A stretch of 64,000 bases of DNA from Polynucleobacter bastaniensis (GTDB lineage Bacteria > Pseudomonadota > Gammaproteobacteria > Burkholderiales > Burkholderiaceae), in the NCBI RefSeq assembly GCF_018882205.1, contig NZ_JACVOU010000002.1, forward strand, positions 310,001-374,000, written 5' to 3'. Positions 45,782 through 56,849 of this stretch are shown piece by piece; the stretch's first letter is position 1; each line of letters begins with the position of its first letter. The notes beneath the pieces are model-generated. The model was not told where the DNA came from and did no database searches. It saw only the letters and a program-made list of their open reading frames with translations. A program made the translations under genes and the position numbers.

Positions 45782-46371
45782 GCCTGATTTGGGTATGTGG
45801 TGTTGATGAAGCAGGGCGTGGCCCATTGGCTGGAGCGGTGGTTGCTGGTGCTGTCGTGCTCGATCCTGAGAACCCCATCAGCGGATTAAAAGATTCTAAG
45901 AAGCTATCACCAGCAAGACGCGAGTTTTTGTTTGAGCAAATTCAGCTCAAGGCTAAGGCCTGGGGTATTGGTGAGGCGAGCCCAGTCGAGATTGATGAGA
46001 TCAATATTTTGCAAGCGACGATGTTGGCAATGCGCCGTGCAATTGAAGATCTCACTACCCGTTTAGGTAGCTGGCCAGATAAAGCCTTGATTGACGGCAA
46101 TCGCTGTCCTGAGTTGCCAATCGCCGCAGAAGCTATTGTGAAGGGTGATACTAAAGAGCCTGCAATCTCAGCCGCCTCTATCCTTGCAAAGGTCACACGC
46201 GATCGTCAAATGATGGCCTTACATGAACTACATCCCCAGTACGGCTTTGCTCAACATATGGGATATCCAACCGAAGCGCATTTTGCTGCACTGAAGGCAT
46301 TTGGTGCGTGCGATCAACACCGCCGTAGCTTTTCTCCAGTCCGCAATGTAATGACTCTGCATAGTCGATAA
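45778..46371 (+). CDS. rnhB: Ribonuclease HII
   Basis: RNase HII removes RNA from RNA-DNA hybrids, including single ribonucleotides in DNA. The 197-residue protein shows the motif [20 protein letters not shown] with the first catalytic acids (D and E), GLKDSKKL, and the later aspartate in ALIDGN. It starts at GTG overlapping the lpxB stop. lpxB-rnhB is a conserved pair in proteobacteria. Confidence 0.96.
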   Translation: MSLIWVCGVDEAGRGPLAGAVVAGAVVLDPENPISGLKDSKKLSPARREFLFEQIQLKAKAWGIGEASPVEIDEINILQATMLAMRRAIEDLTTRLGSWPDKALIDGNRCPELPIAAEAIVKGDTKEPAISAASILAKVTRDRQMMALHELHPQYGFAQHMGYPTEAHFAALKAFGACDQHRRSFSPVRNVMTLHSR

Positions 46372-46379
46372 TCCCAAAT

Positions 46380-47204
46380 ATGAAAATGGAATTTATCAGC
46401 TCAAAAGACAATTCCTTGTTTAAGGAGATTCGTCAATTGCAAGCGACCGGCCCTAAAGGTCAAAAGGCCAGATTTGCTTGCGGGCAGGCTTTGTTAGAAG
46501 GCATTCATTTAGTACAAACTTGGATGGGTGATCCGGCGCTCAAGACATTAATTACCTCCGAGTTGGGTTTGCAAAATCCAGAAATTGCTCAGGCCGTTTA
46601 CGATCATGTAGAAATTTGTCCTGAGACTCGCATTTATCAACTGGATAAAGGTCTCTGGGATTTACTGTCTGATTTAGTCAATGCACCCCAGATTGCAGGC
46701 TTGCTAGACCTTCCGCAATCTGCATTACATCCCCAAAAGTCAGTTGCCACAATTACTGGTGATGTCATTATTTTGGATCGTATTCAGGATGCTGGGAATG
46801 TGGGCTCTATTTTGCGTACTGTAGCAGCTGCTGGTTTCACTCAAGTCATTGCAATATCTGGTTGTGCCCACCTCTGGTCAAGCAAGGTATTGCGTGCCGG
46901 TATGGGCGCCCATCGCTTACTAGATCTTTACGAAGGCTGGTCATCACAGCAAGTACTGAGTGCAGTCACTGCACCTTTGTTAGCTGCTACTGCCGATGGC
47001 GAGCTCGATCTCTACAACATGCCCAAGGTCTTGATTCATCCCGTTGCCTGGGTAATGGGAAGTGAGGGTCAGGGCGTTTCTGAAGATCTAATGGCTCAAG
47101 CCAAAGGCGTCTCTATTCCGATTGATCCCAGAGTCGAATCGCTCAATGTATCTACTGCTGCAGCAATCTGTCTATTTGAAACAGTACGAATTCGACGCAA
47201 CTAA
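46380..47204 (+). CDS. TrmH/SpoU-family RNA 2'-O-methyltransferase
   Basis: This SAM-dependent enzyme methylates 2'-hydroxyls in rRNA or tRNA; the target of this one cannot be fixed by sequence. The 274-residue protein has a substrate-binding N-terminal domain (about 1-110) and the knotted SpoU methyltransferase domain with DAGNVGSILRTVAAAGF, VMGSEGQGVSE and PIDPRVESLNVSTAAAI. It is close to RlmB-like proteins, but other SpoU paralogues share these motifs. It is the last gene of the long plus-strand block and converges with ppsR across 14 bases. Confidence 0.85.
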   Translation: MKMEFISSKDNSLFKEIRQLQATGPKGQKARFACGQALLEGIHLVQTWMGDPALKTLITSELGLQNPEIAQAVYDHVEICPETRIYQLDKGLWDLLSDLVNAPQIAGLLDLPQSALHPQKSVATITGDVIILDRIQDAGNVGSILRTVAAAGFTQVIAISGCAHLWSSKVLRAGMGAHRLLDLYEGWSSQQVLSAVTAPLLAATADGELDLYNMPKVLIHPVAWVMGSEGQGVSEDLMAQAKGVSIPIDPRVESLNVSTAAAICLFETVRIRRN

Positions 47205-47218
47205 AACTAGCTAATCCA

Positions 47219-48046
47219 TTAGCCCAGAATTGTTTTATCCGACTTCATAGATTGCAATACCGTAGTCGCAATCTCTTCAATCGATTTGCTGGTTGTAGCT
47301 ACCCAAGGAATAGACTCCTTCTTCATCATGGCGGTGGCTTCATTAATCTCGTAGCGACAGTTTTCTAACTTAGCGTAATTACTGCCAGGACGCCGCTCAT
47401 TACGAATCTCTGACAAACGCTCGGCATCAATCATCAAGCCAAAGATCTTACTGCGAAACGGGATTAAATCTTTGGGTAGTTGCCCACGCTCGAAGTCTTC
47501 TGGAATAAGAGGGTAGTTTGCTGCCTTCATGCCATATTGCATCGCTAGGTAGAGGCTAGTTGGCGTTTTGCCCACCCGCGATATACCCACCAAAATGACA
47601 TCAGCCTCAGCTAGATTTTTATTAGATTGACCGTCATCGTGGGCCAAGGAGTAGTTAATGGCCTCAATCCGGTTTTTGTAGGCCTCGGTATCCGCATTGT
47701 GATGGAGGCGGTTCATTGCATGGGTTGATTTAACCCCGAGAGCCTGCTCCAAAGGTGCCACAAAAGTTTGGAACATATCCAAAATTAGGCCATTGGCTTT
47801 GCTGACAATGGCGTTCAGTTCGGGATTCACTAAAGTGGTGAAAACAATCGGCTGGACTTCATATTTAGAGGCTGCCTGATTGATACTAGAGACTGCATCA
47901 TGGGCTTTATCAGGGCTATCCACAAAAGGTACCCGAATGTGCTTAAAAGTGGCCTCAAATTGGGCCAAAATCGATTGGCTGAAGTTCTCGGCAGTAATGC
48001 CGGTGCCATCAGAAACAATAAAAACAATACGAGCTTGGGTAGACAT
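47219..48046 (-). CDS. ppsR: PEP synthase regulatory protein (ADP-dependent kinase/pyrophosphorylase)
   Basis: PpsR inactivates PEP synthase by ADP-dependent phosphorylation of a threonine and reactivates it by Pi-dependent removal. The 275-residue protein (DUF299 family) has the P-loop GISRVGKTPTSLYLA (about residues 150-165) and the family start IVFISDGTGIT (sequence variant IVFIVSDGTGIT). It is divergent from its target ppsA, with a 106-base gap holding both promoters. Regulator-and-target neighbourhood supports the call. Confidence 0.93.
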   Translation of the reverse strand: MSTQARIVFIVSDGTGITAENFSQSILAQFEATFKHIRVPFVDSPDKAHDAVSSINQAASKYEVQPIVFTTLVNPELNAIVSKANGLILDMFQTFVAPLEQALGVKSTHAMNRLHHNADTEAYKNRIEAINYSLAHDDGQSNKNLAEADVILVGISRVGKTPTSLYLAMQYGMKAANYPLIPEDFERGQLPKDLIPFRSKIFGLMIDAERLSEIRNERRPGSNYAKLENCRYEINEATAMMKKESIPWVATTSKSIEEIATTVLQSMKSDKTILG

Positions 48047-48152
48047 GAGATTGGCTTAGGGGTCTTGGTCAGCACTACAATATGTAGTTAATGAAGTATG
48101 CCGTATTTTATCCGGCCGCTCGACCAGTTTCCTTATCCTTAGAGAGTATTTT

Positions 48153-50552
48153 ATGTCCAACCAACAACAAAGTAACGATGTAGCAAATGCCTATGTTTTG
48201 CCTTTTGAGCAACTCCGCATGACCGATGTTGAGTCAGTCGGCGGTAAAAATGCCTCACTTGGCGAAATGATTTCTCAGTTGTCTTCCACTGGTGTACGTG
48301 TGCCTACTGGATTTGCAACGACCTCATTGGCGTTTCGTGATTTCTTAGAACACAACAACTTAACCGAGCGCATTCAGAAGCGTTTGAAAAATCTGAACAT
48401 TGATGATGTGCGCGCGCTAGCTGAGGCCGGAAAAGAAATCCGCGGCTGGATTGAGACCGCTCCGTTTCAGGCACGTCTTGATGCAGAAATCCGTATAGCA
48501 TTTAAAACATTAGATGATTCTGGTAAAGGCTCCTTTGCGGTGCGCTCCTCTGCTACCGCAGAAGACTTGCCTGACGCTTCATTTGCAGGGCAGCAAGAAA
48601 CTTTTTTGAACGTTGAAGGCATCGATGATGTTCTGAAAAAGATTCGTGAAGTATTTGCTTCCTTGTATAACGACCGTGCGATTTCTTATCGAGTTCATAA
48701 GGGCTTTGCCCATGCCGAAGTAGCGCTATCGGCTGGTATTCAGCGTATGGTGCGCTCTGACCTGGGTGCTGCTGGTGTGATGTTTACCTTGGATACGGAG
48801 TCTGGCTTCGAAGATGTCGTGTTCATCACTTCTAGCTATGGCTTAGGCGAGACAGTAGTGCAGGGTGCAGTGAACCCAGATGAGTTCTATGTATTCAAAA
48901 CTACTTTAGCAAAAGATAAGAAGGCGATTATTCGTCGCTCCTTAGGTTCCAAGTTAATTCAGATGCAATTTGCCCCAGCAGGTTCTACTGAGAAGGTGAT
49001 GACTGTGGATGTTGCTCCAGAAAAACGCAATCGTTTTTCATTGGAAGATGCTGACATTACCGAATTAGCAAAATATGCTGTCATTATTGAAAAGCACTAT
49101 GGTCGTCCGATGGATATCGAGTGGGGTAAGGACGGTCAAGATGGCCGTATTTATATCCTGCAAGCACGCCCAGAGACAGTGAAGAGCCAAGCCGCTGGTC
49201 AAGTGGAGATGCGCTACAAGTTAAAAGGTAGTTCGAAGGTATTAGCTAAAGGTCGTGCGATTGGTCAAAAGATTGGCGCAGGCCCAGTTCGTATCATTCG
49301 TGACCCAAGTGAGATGGACCGTGTACAGCCAGGCGATGTATTGGTTGCTGATATGACTGATCCTAACTGGGAGCCGGTGATGAAGCGTGCCTCGGCGATC
49401 GTCACTAATCGTGGTGGTCGTACTTGTCACGCAGCGATTATTGCTCGCGAGTTAGGTGTCCCTGCGGTAGTAGGTTGTGGTGATGCAACTGAGCATTTGC
49501 AAGACGGCATGATGGTTACGGTATCTTGTGCAGAAGGTGATGAGGGTCATATTTACGATGGCTTGATTGAAACTGAAGTAACTGAAGTTTCTCGTGGTGT
49601 ATTGCCAGAGATCCCAGTCAAGATCACCATGAATATCGGTAATCCTCAGTTGGCCTTTGACTTTTGTCAAATCCCCAATGCTGGTGTCGGCTTAGCTCGC
49701 CTCGAGTTCATCATCAATAACTACATTGGTGTGCACCCACGCGCTGTATTGGAATATCCAAACATTGATCCTGATCTCAAGCGCGCTGTTGAAAGCGTTG
49801 CTCGTGGCTATGCAAGCCCGCGTCAGTTTTATGAAGATAAATTGGTTGAAGGTGTGGCAACGATTGCCGCTGCTTTCTATCCAAAACCCGTGATTGTGCG
49901 TTTATCTGACTTTAAGTCAAACGAGTACAAGAAGCTCATCGGCGGTTCACGCTACGAGCCGGATGAAGAGAACCCAATGCTCGGTTTCCGTGGCGCATCC
50001 CGTTACGTATCAGCCGATTTTGGTGAAGCTTTTGCTTTGGAGTGCGCTGCAATGAAGCGTGTTCGTGAAGATATGGGTCTGGATAACGTCGAGATTATGG
50101 TGCCTTTTGTTCGCACCATCAAGCAAGCTGAGCGTGTTATCGACATGATGGCAAAGTTAGGTCTCAAGCGTGGTGAGAATGGTCTGCGCCTGATCATGAT
50201 GTGCGAGATTCCTTCCAATGCGATTTTGGCGGATCAGTTCCTGGAGCATTTCGATGGATTCTCAATCGGTTCAAACGATATGACTCAGTTAACCCTGGGC
50301 CTAGATCGTGACTCCGGTATGGAATTGTTGGCAATTGACTTTGATGAGCGCGATCCTGCAGTGGAGTTCATGATCGCTCGCTCTATTGAAGCTTGCCTTA
50401 AGCAAAACAAATACGTTGGTATTTGTGGCCAAGGCCCTTCAGATCATCCAGACTTTGCGCGTTGGTTGGTCGCTAAGGGCATTACCTCTATCTCCCTCAA
50501 CCCGGATAGCATAGTAGCTACCTGGGAAATGTTGGGTAAGAAAGAGGTGTAA
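48153..50552 (+). CDS. ppsA: Phosphoenolpyruvate synthase
   Basis: PpsA converts pyruvate and ATP to PEP for gluconeogenesis. The 799-residue protein has an N-terminal ATP-grasp domain (about 1-350), the swivelling phosphohistidine domain with catalytic His426 in [15 protein letters not shown] and a C-terminal TIM-barrel PEP/pyruvate domain (about 480-799) with IGSNDMTQL and GICGQGPSD. Length and motifs match the family. The gene is divergent from ppsR and closed by a hairpin terminator. Confidence 0.97.
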   Translation: MSNQQQSNDVANAYVLPFEQLRMTDVESVGGKNASLGEMISQLSSTGVRVPTGFATTSLAFRDFLEHNNLTERIQKRLKNLNIDDVRALAEAGKEIRGWIETAPFQARLDAEIRIAFKTLDDSGKGSFAVRSSATAEDLPDASFAGQQETFLNVEGIDDVLKKIREVFASLYNDRAISYRVHKGFAHAEVALSAGIQRMVRSDLGAAGVMFTLDTESGFEDVVFITSSYGLGETVVQGAVNPDEFYVFKTTLAKDKKAIIRRSLGSKLIQMQFAPAGSTEKVMTVDVAPEKRNRFSLEDADITELAKYAVIIEKHYGRPMDIEWGKDGQDGRIYILQARPETVKSQAAGQVEMRYKLKGSSKVLAKGRAIGQKIGAGPVRIIRDPSEMDRVQPGDVLVADMTDPNWEPVMKRASAIVTNRGGRTCHAAIIARELGVPAVVGCGDATEHLQDGMMVTVSCAEGDEGHIYDGLIETEVTEVSRGVLPEIPVKITMNIGNPQLAFDFCQIPNAGVGLARLEFIINNYIGVHPRAVLEYPNIDPDLKRAVESVARGYASPRQFYEDKLVEGVATIAAAFYPKPVIVRLSDFKSNEYKKLIGGSRYEPDEENPMLGFRGASRYVSADFGEAFALECAAMKRVREDMGLDNVEIMVPFVRTIKQAERVIDMMAKLGLKRGENGLRLIMMCEIPSNAILADQFLEHFDGFSIGSNDMTQLTLGLDRDSGMELLAIDFDERDPAVEFMIARSIEACLKQNKYVGICGQGPSDHPDFARWLVAKGITSISLNPDSIVATWEMLGKKEV

Positions 50553-50587
50553 GCAGTTCCTCCCAAACCCACTCATCACTTGTGAGA

Positions 50588-50624
50588 TAAAAAAATGCCT
50601 AGATGAAAATCTAGGCATTTTGCT
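50588..50624. terminator. Terminator between ppsA and smpB
   Basis: An inverted repeat aaaatgcctagat / atctaggcatttt encloses a GAAA loop, flanked by A- and T-rich ends, 36 bases after the ppsA stop. As both flanks are favourable it can serve ppsA on the plus strand and smpB on the minus strand. Confidence 0.88.
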
Positions 50625-50672
50625 TTGTGCTGAATATTCTTAGCTTGGATGGCTAGGCACTCACTTGCCAAA

Positions 50673-51125
50673 TCAAGCGTTGAGGTCACCCCGAGCAATA
50701 CGACCCTTTTGGACTTCCCATTCACGCTCTTTGGTGGCGGCGCGCTTGTCATGCTGTTTCTTACCGCGGGCCAGTCCAATCTCGCACTTCACATTCCCTT
50801 TAGAGAAATGCAGGTTCAATGGGACCAGGGTATAGCCCTTTTGTTCTACCTTACCAATGAGTTTTTTAATCTCAATGGCATTGAGGAGGAGTTTGCGGGT
50901 GCGGGTACTGTCTGGGACTATATGAGTGGAAGCTGATAGCAGGGGGGTAATATGGCAGCCGATCAGGAACAGCTCCGCCTGACGGATGACAACATACGCT
51001 TCTTTGACGTGCACGCGACCAGCGCGGATGGCTTTTACTTCCCAGCCTTCCAGAACCAGCCCTGCCTCGAACCGTTCCTCGATAAAATAATCGAAGAAGG
51101 CTTTTTTGTTATCGACGATACTCAT
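50673..51125 (-). CDS. smpB: SsrA-binding protein SmpB
   Basis: SmpB delivers tmRNA to stalled ribosomes for trans-translation. The 150-residue protein has the OB-like core with [27 protein letters not shown] and ends in a basic tail ([11 protein letters not shown]). It is transcribed opposite ratA with only 26 bases between the starts; the smpB/ratA/ratB group is conserved with gammaproteobacteria. The terminator at 50588-50624 lies downstream. Confidence 0.97.
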   Translation of the reverse strand: MSIVDNKKAFFDYFIEERFEAGLVLEGWEVKAIRAGRVHVKEAYVVIRQAELFLIGCHITPLLSASTHIVPDSTRTRKLLLNAIEIKKLIGKVEQKGYTLVPLNLHFSKGNVKCEIGLARGKKQHDKRAATKEREWEVQKGRIARGDLNA

Positions 51126-51151
51126 ATTTATTTAGCTTCTCAAGATCGATT

Positions 51152-51583
51152 ATGGCAGACGTCAACAAGACCGTTTTAATTGGCCAATCCGCAGACCGTA
51201 TGTATGGTTTGGTGACTGATGTTGCGCGCTACCCAGAGTTCTTGCCCTGGTGCGGCGGGGTGGAAATTTTTGAGCAATCTGAGACTGTTTTGGATGCCAA
51301 AATCAATATCCACTTTAAGGGTATTAATCAGTACTTTCATACTCGAAACACGAATCGTCGACCTGAAAGCATCGATATGGTCTTTGTGGATGGCCCATTC
51401 AAGCATTTTTCTGGGCAGTGGAACTTCATTCCCCTCAAAGAGGATGCTTGTAAGGTGGAATTTAAGCTCCACTGGGAGTTTAAAAGCGTCATCCTAGATA
51501 AGATCATTGGCCCAGTCTTTGGACATATTGCAGGCACCTTTGTGGATTGCTTCGTCAAGCGAGCTGAAGACCTCTATGGCTAG
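51152..51583 (+). CDS. ratA: RatA/PasT-type START-domain protein (ribosome association toxin family)
   Basis: The 143-residue protein belongs to the SRPBCC/START family containing RatA and coenzyme Q-binding Coq10. In Escherichia coli RatA can block association of the ribosomal subunits. Visible are the N-terminal LIGQSADRMYGLVTDVARYPEFLPWC block, then VEFKLHWEFKS and the C-terminal helix. The Coq10 subfamily is an alternative and the family is annotated both ways. Its neighbour downstream is the RatB/RnfH protein, overlapping by 8 bases; smpB is divergent. Confidence 0.85.
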   Translation: MADVNKTVLIGQSADRMYGLVTDVARYPEFLPWCGGVEIFEQSETVLDAKINIHFKGINQYFHTRNTNRRPESIDMVFVDGPFKHFSGQWNFIPLKEDACKVEFKLHWEFKSVILDKIIGPVFGHIAGTFVDCFVKRAEDLYG

Positions 51584-51926
51584 TCAGTCCATGGAGATTT
51601 GGATTTGTGATGCCCGCTTGGGTGAGCCTGTGTTGAGCCCTTTTACGCTGCACTTCTTGCCCACCGAGGCTCCCACTGTAGGACTTGCCCTCATTAAAGC
51701 GGGAATCACCCAAGGCCCTAATGATCCTGTCTTAGCTAGAAAAGGCTGTTTTGGCGTCTTTGGCAAGCGTAAGGATTGGGATAGCCCCATTTATGAGGGT
51801 GATCGCCTAGAGCTATATTCTGCCCTCCTGGTTGACCCCAAGGCCGTCCGTCGTAAGAAGGCTAATCAGAACCAAGATGCTAAATTCCAGGCTGCCGCAG
51901 CTAAAAGAAAGGCGAGGAGGCTATAA
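51576..51926 (+). CDS. RnfH/RatB-family ubiquitin-like protein
   Basis: This 116-residue protein of the RnfH family (UPF0125) has a ubiquitin-like beta-grasp fold. Its Escherichia coli counterpart RatB is encoded after RatA and has been discussed as the partner of the toxin-antitoxin pair. Visible family marks are the N-terminal MEIWICDARLGEP, GPNDPVLARKGCFGVFGK and DRLELYSALLVDPKAVRRKKA. I chose the ATG at 51576, which overlaps the ratA stop. A frame to 51507 would run inside ratA. The 3' end is 26 bases before guaB. Confidence 0.88.
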   Translation: MASQSMEIWICDARLGEPVLSPFTLHFLPTEAPTVGLALIKAGITQGPNDPVLARKGCFGVFGKRKDWDSPIYEGDRLELYSALLVDPKAVRRKKANQNQDAKFQAAAAKRKARRL

Positions 51927-51943
51927 TCTTGTTTTGTGACTAG

Positions 51944-53419
<1,476 letters not shown>

Positions 53420-53467
53420 GAAGTAAACAAAAGCTGAAATGCAGGCTGAATTTAAGGTAATCCTTTC

Positions 53468-55075
53468 GTGCACGACAAAATACTGATTCTCGACTTTGGT
53501 TCACAAGTCACCCAATTGATTGCCCGGCGCGTACGCGATGCGCACATCTTTTCTGAAATCCATCCCTACGATTGCGATCCAGAGTTCATTCGCAAGTTCA
53601 TTCAAGAGCAGGGTGGTAAGGGAATTATTCTTTCAGGTGGACCAAGTTCGGTAACAGAAGCGGGTAGTCCTCGTGCACCGCAAATCGTTTTTGAATTAGG
53701 CGTTCCTGTTTTAGGTATTTGCTACGGTATGCAAACTATGGCAACCCAATTGGGTGGCGCAGTTGCTTCTGCTGAATCACTAGGTAAAGCCCGTGAGTTT
53801 GGTTATTCAGAAGTGCGTGCCCATGGTCATACTAATCTGCTCAAAGGCATCCAAGACTTTTCTACTAGTGAAGGCCACGGCATTCTGAAGGTATGGATGA
53901 GTCATGGCGACTCTGTAACAACAATGCCACCAGCATTTAAGTTAATGGCATCAACAGAGTCTTGCCCCATTGCCGGCATGGCTGATGAAGAGCGCCGTTT
54001 CTATGCGTTCCAGTTTCACCCAGAGGTAACGCATACCTTACAAGGCGAGGCTATCCTAACTCGCTTTGTGCATGAGATTTGCCAGTGCAAGGCTGACTGG
54101 GTCATGGGCGACTACATTAGCGAAGCGGTTGAGCATATTCGCAAGCAAGTAGGTAATGAGGAAGTCATTCTCGGCTTATCCGGCGGTGTTGATTCTAGTG
54201 TTGCGGCTGCATTAATTCACCGTGCGATTGGTGAGCAGCTTACTTGTGTATTTGTTGATCATGGCCTACTTCGTTTAAACGAAGGCGACATGGTGATGGA
54301 AATGTTTGCCCGTAACCTTGGTGTCAAAGTAATACGCGTTGATGCTAAAGACAAATTTATGTCTGAGCTTTCTGGTGTTGCAGATCCTGAAGCCAAGCGC
54401 AAAATTATTGGTAAAGAATTCGTGGAGATTTTCCAGGTCGAGTCCGGCAAGATCGAAAATGCCAAGTGGCTTGCTCAAGGAACGATTTATCCAGACGTCA
54501 TTGAGTCTGCCGGTAAAGGCAAGAAGGGCACGCATACGATTAAGAGTCATCACAATGTGGGTGGCCTGCCTGAGGATATGCATCTCAAGTTGCTTGAGCC
54601 ATTACGTGAATTGTTTAAAGATGAAGTGCGTGAACTTGGTGTTGCTTTAGGTTTGCCACGCGAAATGGTGTATCGCCATCCATTCCCAGGACCCGGTCTT
54701 GGTGTGCGTATTTTAGGTGAAGTGAAATCGGAATTTGCCGACTTACTTCAACGTGCTGATGCCATCTTCATTGAAGAGTTACGCAATACGATTGATGAAG
54801 CTAGTCAAAAATCTTGGTATGAGCTTACCAGCCAAGCCTTTGCTGTGTTCTTGCCAGTGAAGTCTGTGGGCGTCATGGGTGATGGTAGAACTTATGAATA
54901 TGTCGTTGCACTCAGGGCAGTGCAAACACAAGACTTTATGACTGCGCACTGGGCTCACTTGCCACATGAATTGCTAGGCAAAGTATCGAACCGTATCATC
55001 AATGAAGTGCGCGGCATTAATCGCGTAGTCTATGACATCAGTGGAAAACCGCCAGCAACTATTGAGTGGGAATGA
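53468..55075 (+). CDS. guaA: GMP synthase (glutamine-hydrolysing)
   Basis: GuaA aminates XMP to GMP using glutamine. The 535-residue protein has the class I glutamine amidotransferase domain (about 1-200; nucleophile Cys85 in GICYGMQ, plus the HPEV block), the ATP pyrophosphatase domain with the P-loop LSGGVDSS, and the C-terminal dimerisation domain ending IEWE. It starts at GTG 53468. Upstream is guaB; downstream an AT-rich gap of 158 bases follows before the unrelated FMN protein gene. Confidence 0.98.
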   Translation: MHDKILILDFGSQVTQLIARRVRDAHIFSEIHPYDCDPEFIRKFIQEQGGKGIILSGGPSSVTEAGSPRAPQIVFELGVPVLGICYGMQTMATQLGGAVASAESLGKAREFGYSEVRAHGHTNLLKGIQDFSTSEGHGILKVWMSHGDSVTTMPPAFKLMASTESCPIAGMADEERRFYAFQFHPEVTHTLQGEAILTRFVHEICQCKADWVMGDYISEAVEHIRKQVGNEEVILGLSGGVDSSVAAALIHRAIGEQLTCVFVDHGLLRLNEGDMVMEMFARNLGVKVIRVDAKDKFMSELSGVADPEAKRKIIGKEFVEIFQVESGKIENAKWLAQGTIYPDVIESAGKGKKGTHTIKSHHNVGGLPEDMHLKLLEPLRELFKDEVRELGVALGLPREMVYRHPFPGPGLGVRILGEVKSEFADLLQRADAIFIEELRNTIDEASQKSWYELTSQAFAVFLPVKSVGVMGDGRTYEYVVALRAVQTQDFMTAHWAHLPHELLGKVSNRIINEVRGINRVVYDISGKPPATIEWE

Positions 55076-55233
55076 AAAGCTATCAACATTAATTTATAGA
55101 GATTTTTTTATCCGCATTTGAGGTATTATTTTCTCGGAGCAAAGCCTCAATCAATGCACTTCTCGCTGTATATTTAAATAGATATTTAATTTTTTAATAT
55201 TGCTTATCAAAAGCTTAGGCAGGAGGTCTTTAA

Positions 55234-56835
55234 ATGCAATATTCCAGATACTTTTTTTGGCTCTCAACGGGCATACTTGTCCCCCTATCTTTTTTGTATA
55301 GCCCATATTTAGCTATATTCTTCTTGGGATTGTTTTTGATTGGTCTAAAAGATTCAATTCAAAAGCATCATTCAATATTACGAAATTATCCTTTAATAGG
55401 ACATTGTCGATTCTTGCTTGAATATATCCGCCCCGAGATACGTCAATACTTCTTAGAGGACGATGAGGAGAAAATTCCGTTTTCAAGAAATCAACGAGCC
55501 ATGGTTTATAGTCGCTCCAAAAAAGATAATGACAAGCGGGGATTTGGTTCAATCAAGTCGATGTATGGTGCTGAAGGCGAATGGTTAGGACACTCAAATT
55601 CCCCATGCCATCCTGACCCAAGTACATTTCGTATTCAAGTTGGTGGCTCAAGCTGTCTTCAGCCTTATTCTTTATCCATATTTAATATTTCTGCGATGAG
55701 TTTTGGGTCGCTTTCACCAAATGCGATTAGAGCGCTTAATAGGGGTGCCAAGTTAGGTGGATTTGCCCACGATACTGGCGAAGGTTCAATCTCTTCATAT
55801 CATCGCGAGTTTGGCGGCGATATTATTTGGGAAATAGGCTCTGGATATTTTGGATGTCGTGCTGAGAATGGTCGATTTTCAGAAGAAAAATTTACCGCTC
55901 AAGTAGTCGATCCGCAAATTAAGATGGTAGAAATTAAGCTATCACAGGGCGCTAAGCCAGGTCATGGCGGTGTTTTGCCTGGCGCTAAAGTCACAGCCGA
56001 AATTGCTACTACTAGAGGTGTACCAATTAGTGAGGATTGCATCTCCCCAGCTCATCATGCTGAATTTTCATCGCCATTAGAGCTCATGAAATTCATTGCT
56101 CGTTTACGTAAATTGAGTGGCGGTAAGCCTGTTGGCTTCAAATTATGTGTTGGCCAGCCCTGGGAATTTTTTGGTATTGCTAAGGCCATGCTAGAGACAG
56201 GCATTAGCCCAGACTTCATTGTGGTTGACGGCAGCGAGGGTGGTACTGGTGCCGCCCCTGTTGAATTTACAGATCATGTGGGAATGCCACTTCGTGATGG
56301 CCTTAGATTGGTACATAACACCTTAGTCGGAATTAATAAACGCAAGGAGATTGCGATCGGGGCCTCGGGAAAAATTATTTCTGGCTATGACATTATTCGT
56401 GCTCTCTCTTTAGGGGCAGATTGGTGTAATTCTGCAAGAGGGTTTATGTTTGCCTTAGGTTGCATTCAGTCACGAACATGCCATACAGATAAGTGTCCTA
56501 CAGGTGTTGCAACTCAGGATTTGGTACGTCAAAGGGCATTAGTGGTCCCCGATAAAGCTGAGCGAGTATTTGCATTCCATCAGAACACTGTCGCTTCTTT
56601 GGCAGATTTAATTGGCTCAGCAGGTCTAATGCATCCTAAGGAAATTACACCGGACTATCTTTTGTGTAGAGATGGTTCTGGCAAGATAACGTCCTTAGCA
56701 TCTCAGCTCACAACCCTGATTCCCGGAGCGCTTTTGTCAGGCTCCGCCGCTTCTCTGCAAAAAGATTTACCTCAGGAGTTTGTTCAGTATTGGGATAGGG
56801 CTCAAACTAGTAGATTTGGCTTAGCCCCTCAATAG
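55234..56835 (+). CDS. FMN-binding glutamate-synthase-like protein, membrane-anchored
   Basis: This 533-residue protein resembles the FMN-binding synthase domain of glutamate synthase. Conserved parts are ISAMSFGSLSPNAIRALNRGAKLGG, KPGHGGVLPGAKVT and FIVVDGSEGGTGAAP. It also carries the three cysteines C410-X5-C416-X4-C421 that hold a 3Fe-4S cluster in glutamate synthase. It lacks the N-terminal glutamine amidotransferase domain. Instead it has one or two hydrophobic segments (about residues 7-40), so it is probably anchored to the membrane. Its substrate and electron donor are unknown. GGAGG lies 10 bases before the ATG. Base composition is more AT-rich than neighbouring genes. A di-iron protein and a radical SAM protein follow with short gaps. 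Confidence 0.85.
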   Translation: MQYSRYFFWLSTGILVPLSFLYSPYLAIFFLGLFLIGLKDSIQKHHSILRNYPLIGHCRFLLEYIRPEIRQYFLEDDEEKIPFSRNQRAMVYSRSKKDNDKRGFGSIKSMYGAEGEWLGHSNSPCHPDPSTFRIQVGGSSCLQPYSLSIFNISAMSFGSLSPNAIRALNRGAKLGGFAHDTGEGSISSYHREFGGDIIWEIGSGYFGCRAENGRFSEEKFTAQVVDPQIKMVEIKLSQGAKPGHGGVLPGAKVTAEIATTRGVPISEDCISPAHHAEFSSPLELMKFIARLRKLSGGKPVGFKLCVGQPWEFFGIAKAMLETGISPDFIVVDGSEGGTGAAPVEFTDHVGMPLRDGLRLVHNTLVGINKRKEIAIGASGKIISGYDIIRALSLGADWCNSARGFMFALGCIQSRTCHTDKCPTGVATQDLVRQRALVVPDKAERVFAFHQNTVASLADLIGSAGLMHPKEITPDYLLCRDGSGKITSLASQLTTLIPGALLSGSAASLQKDLPQEFVQYWDRAQTSRFGLAPQ

Positions 56836-56849
56836 ATTTGTTTATATCC

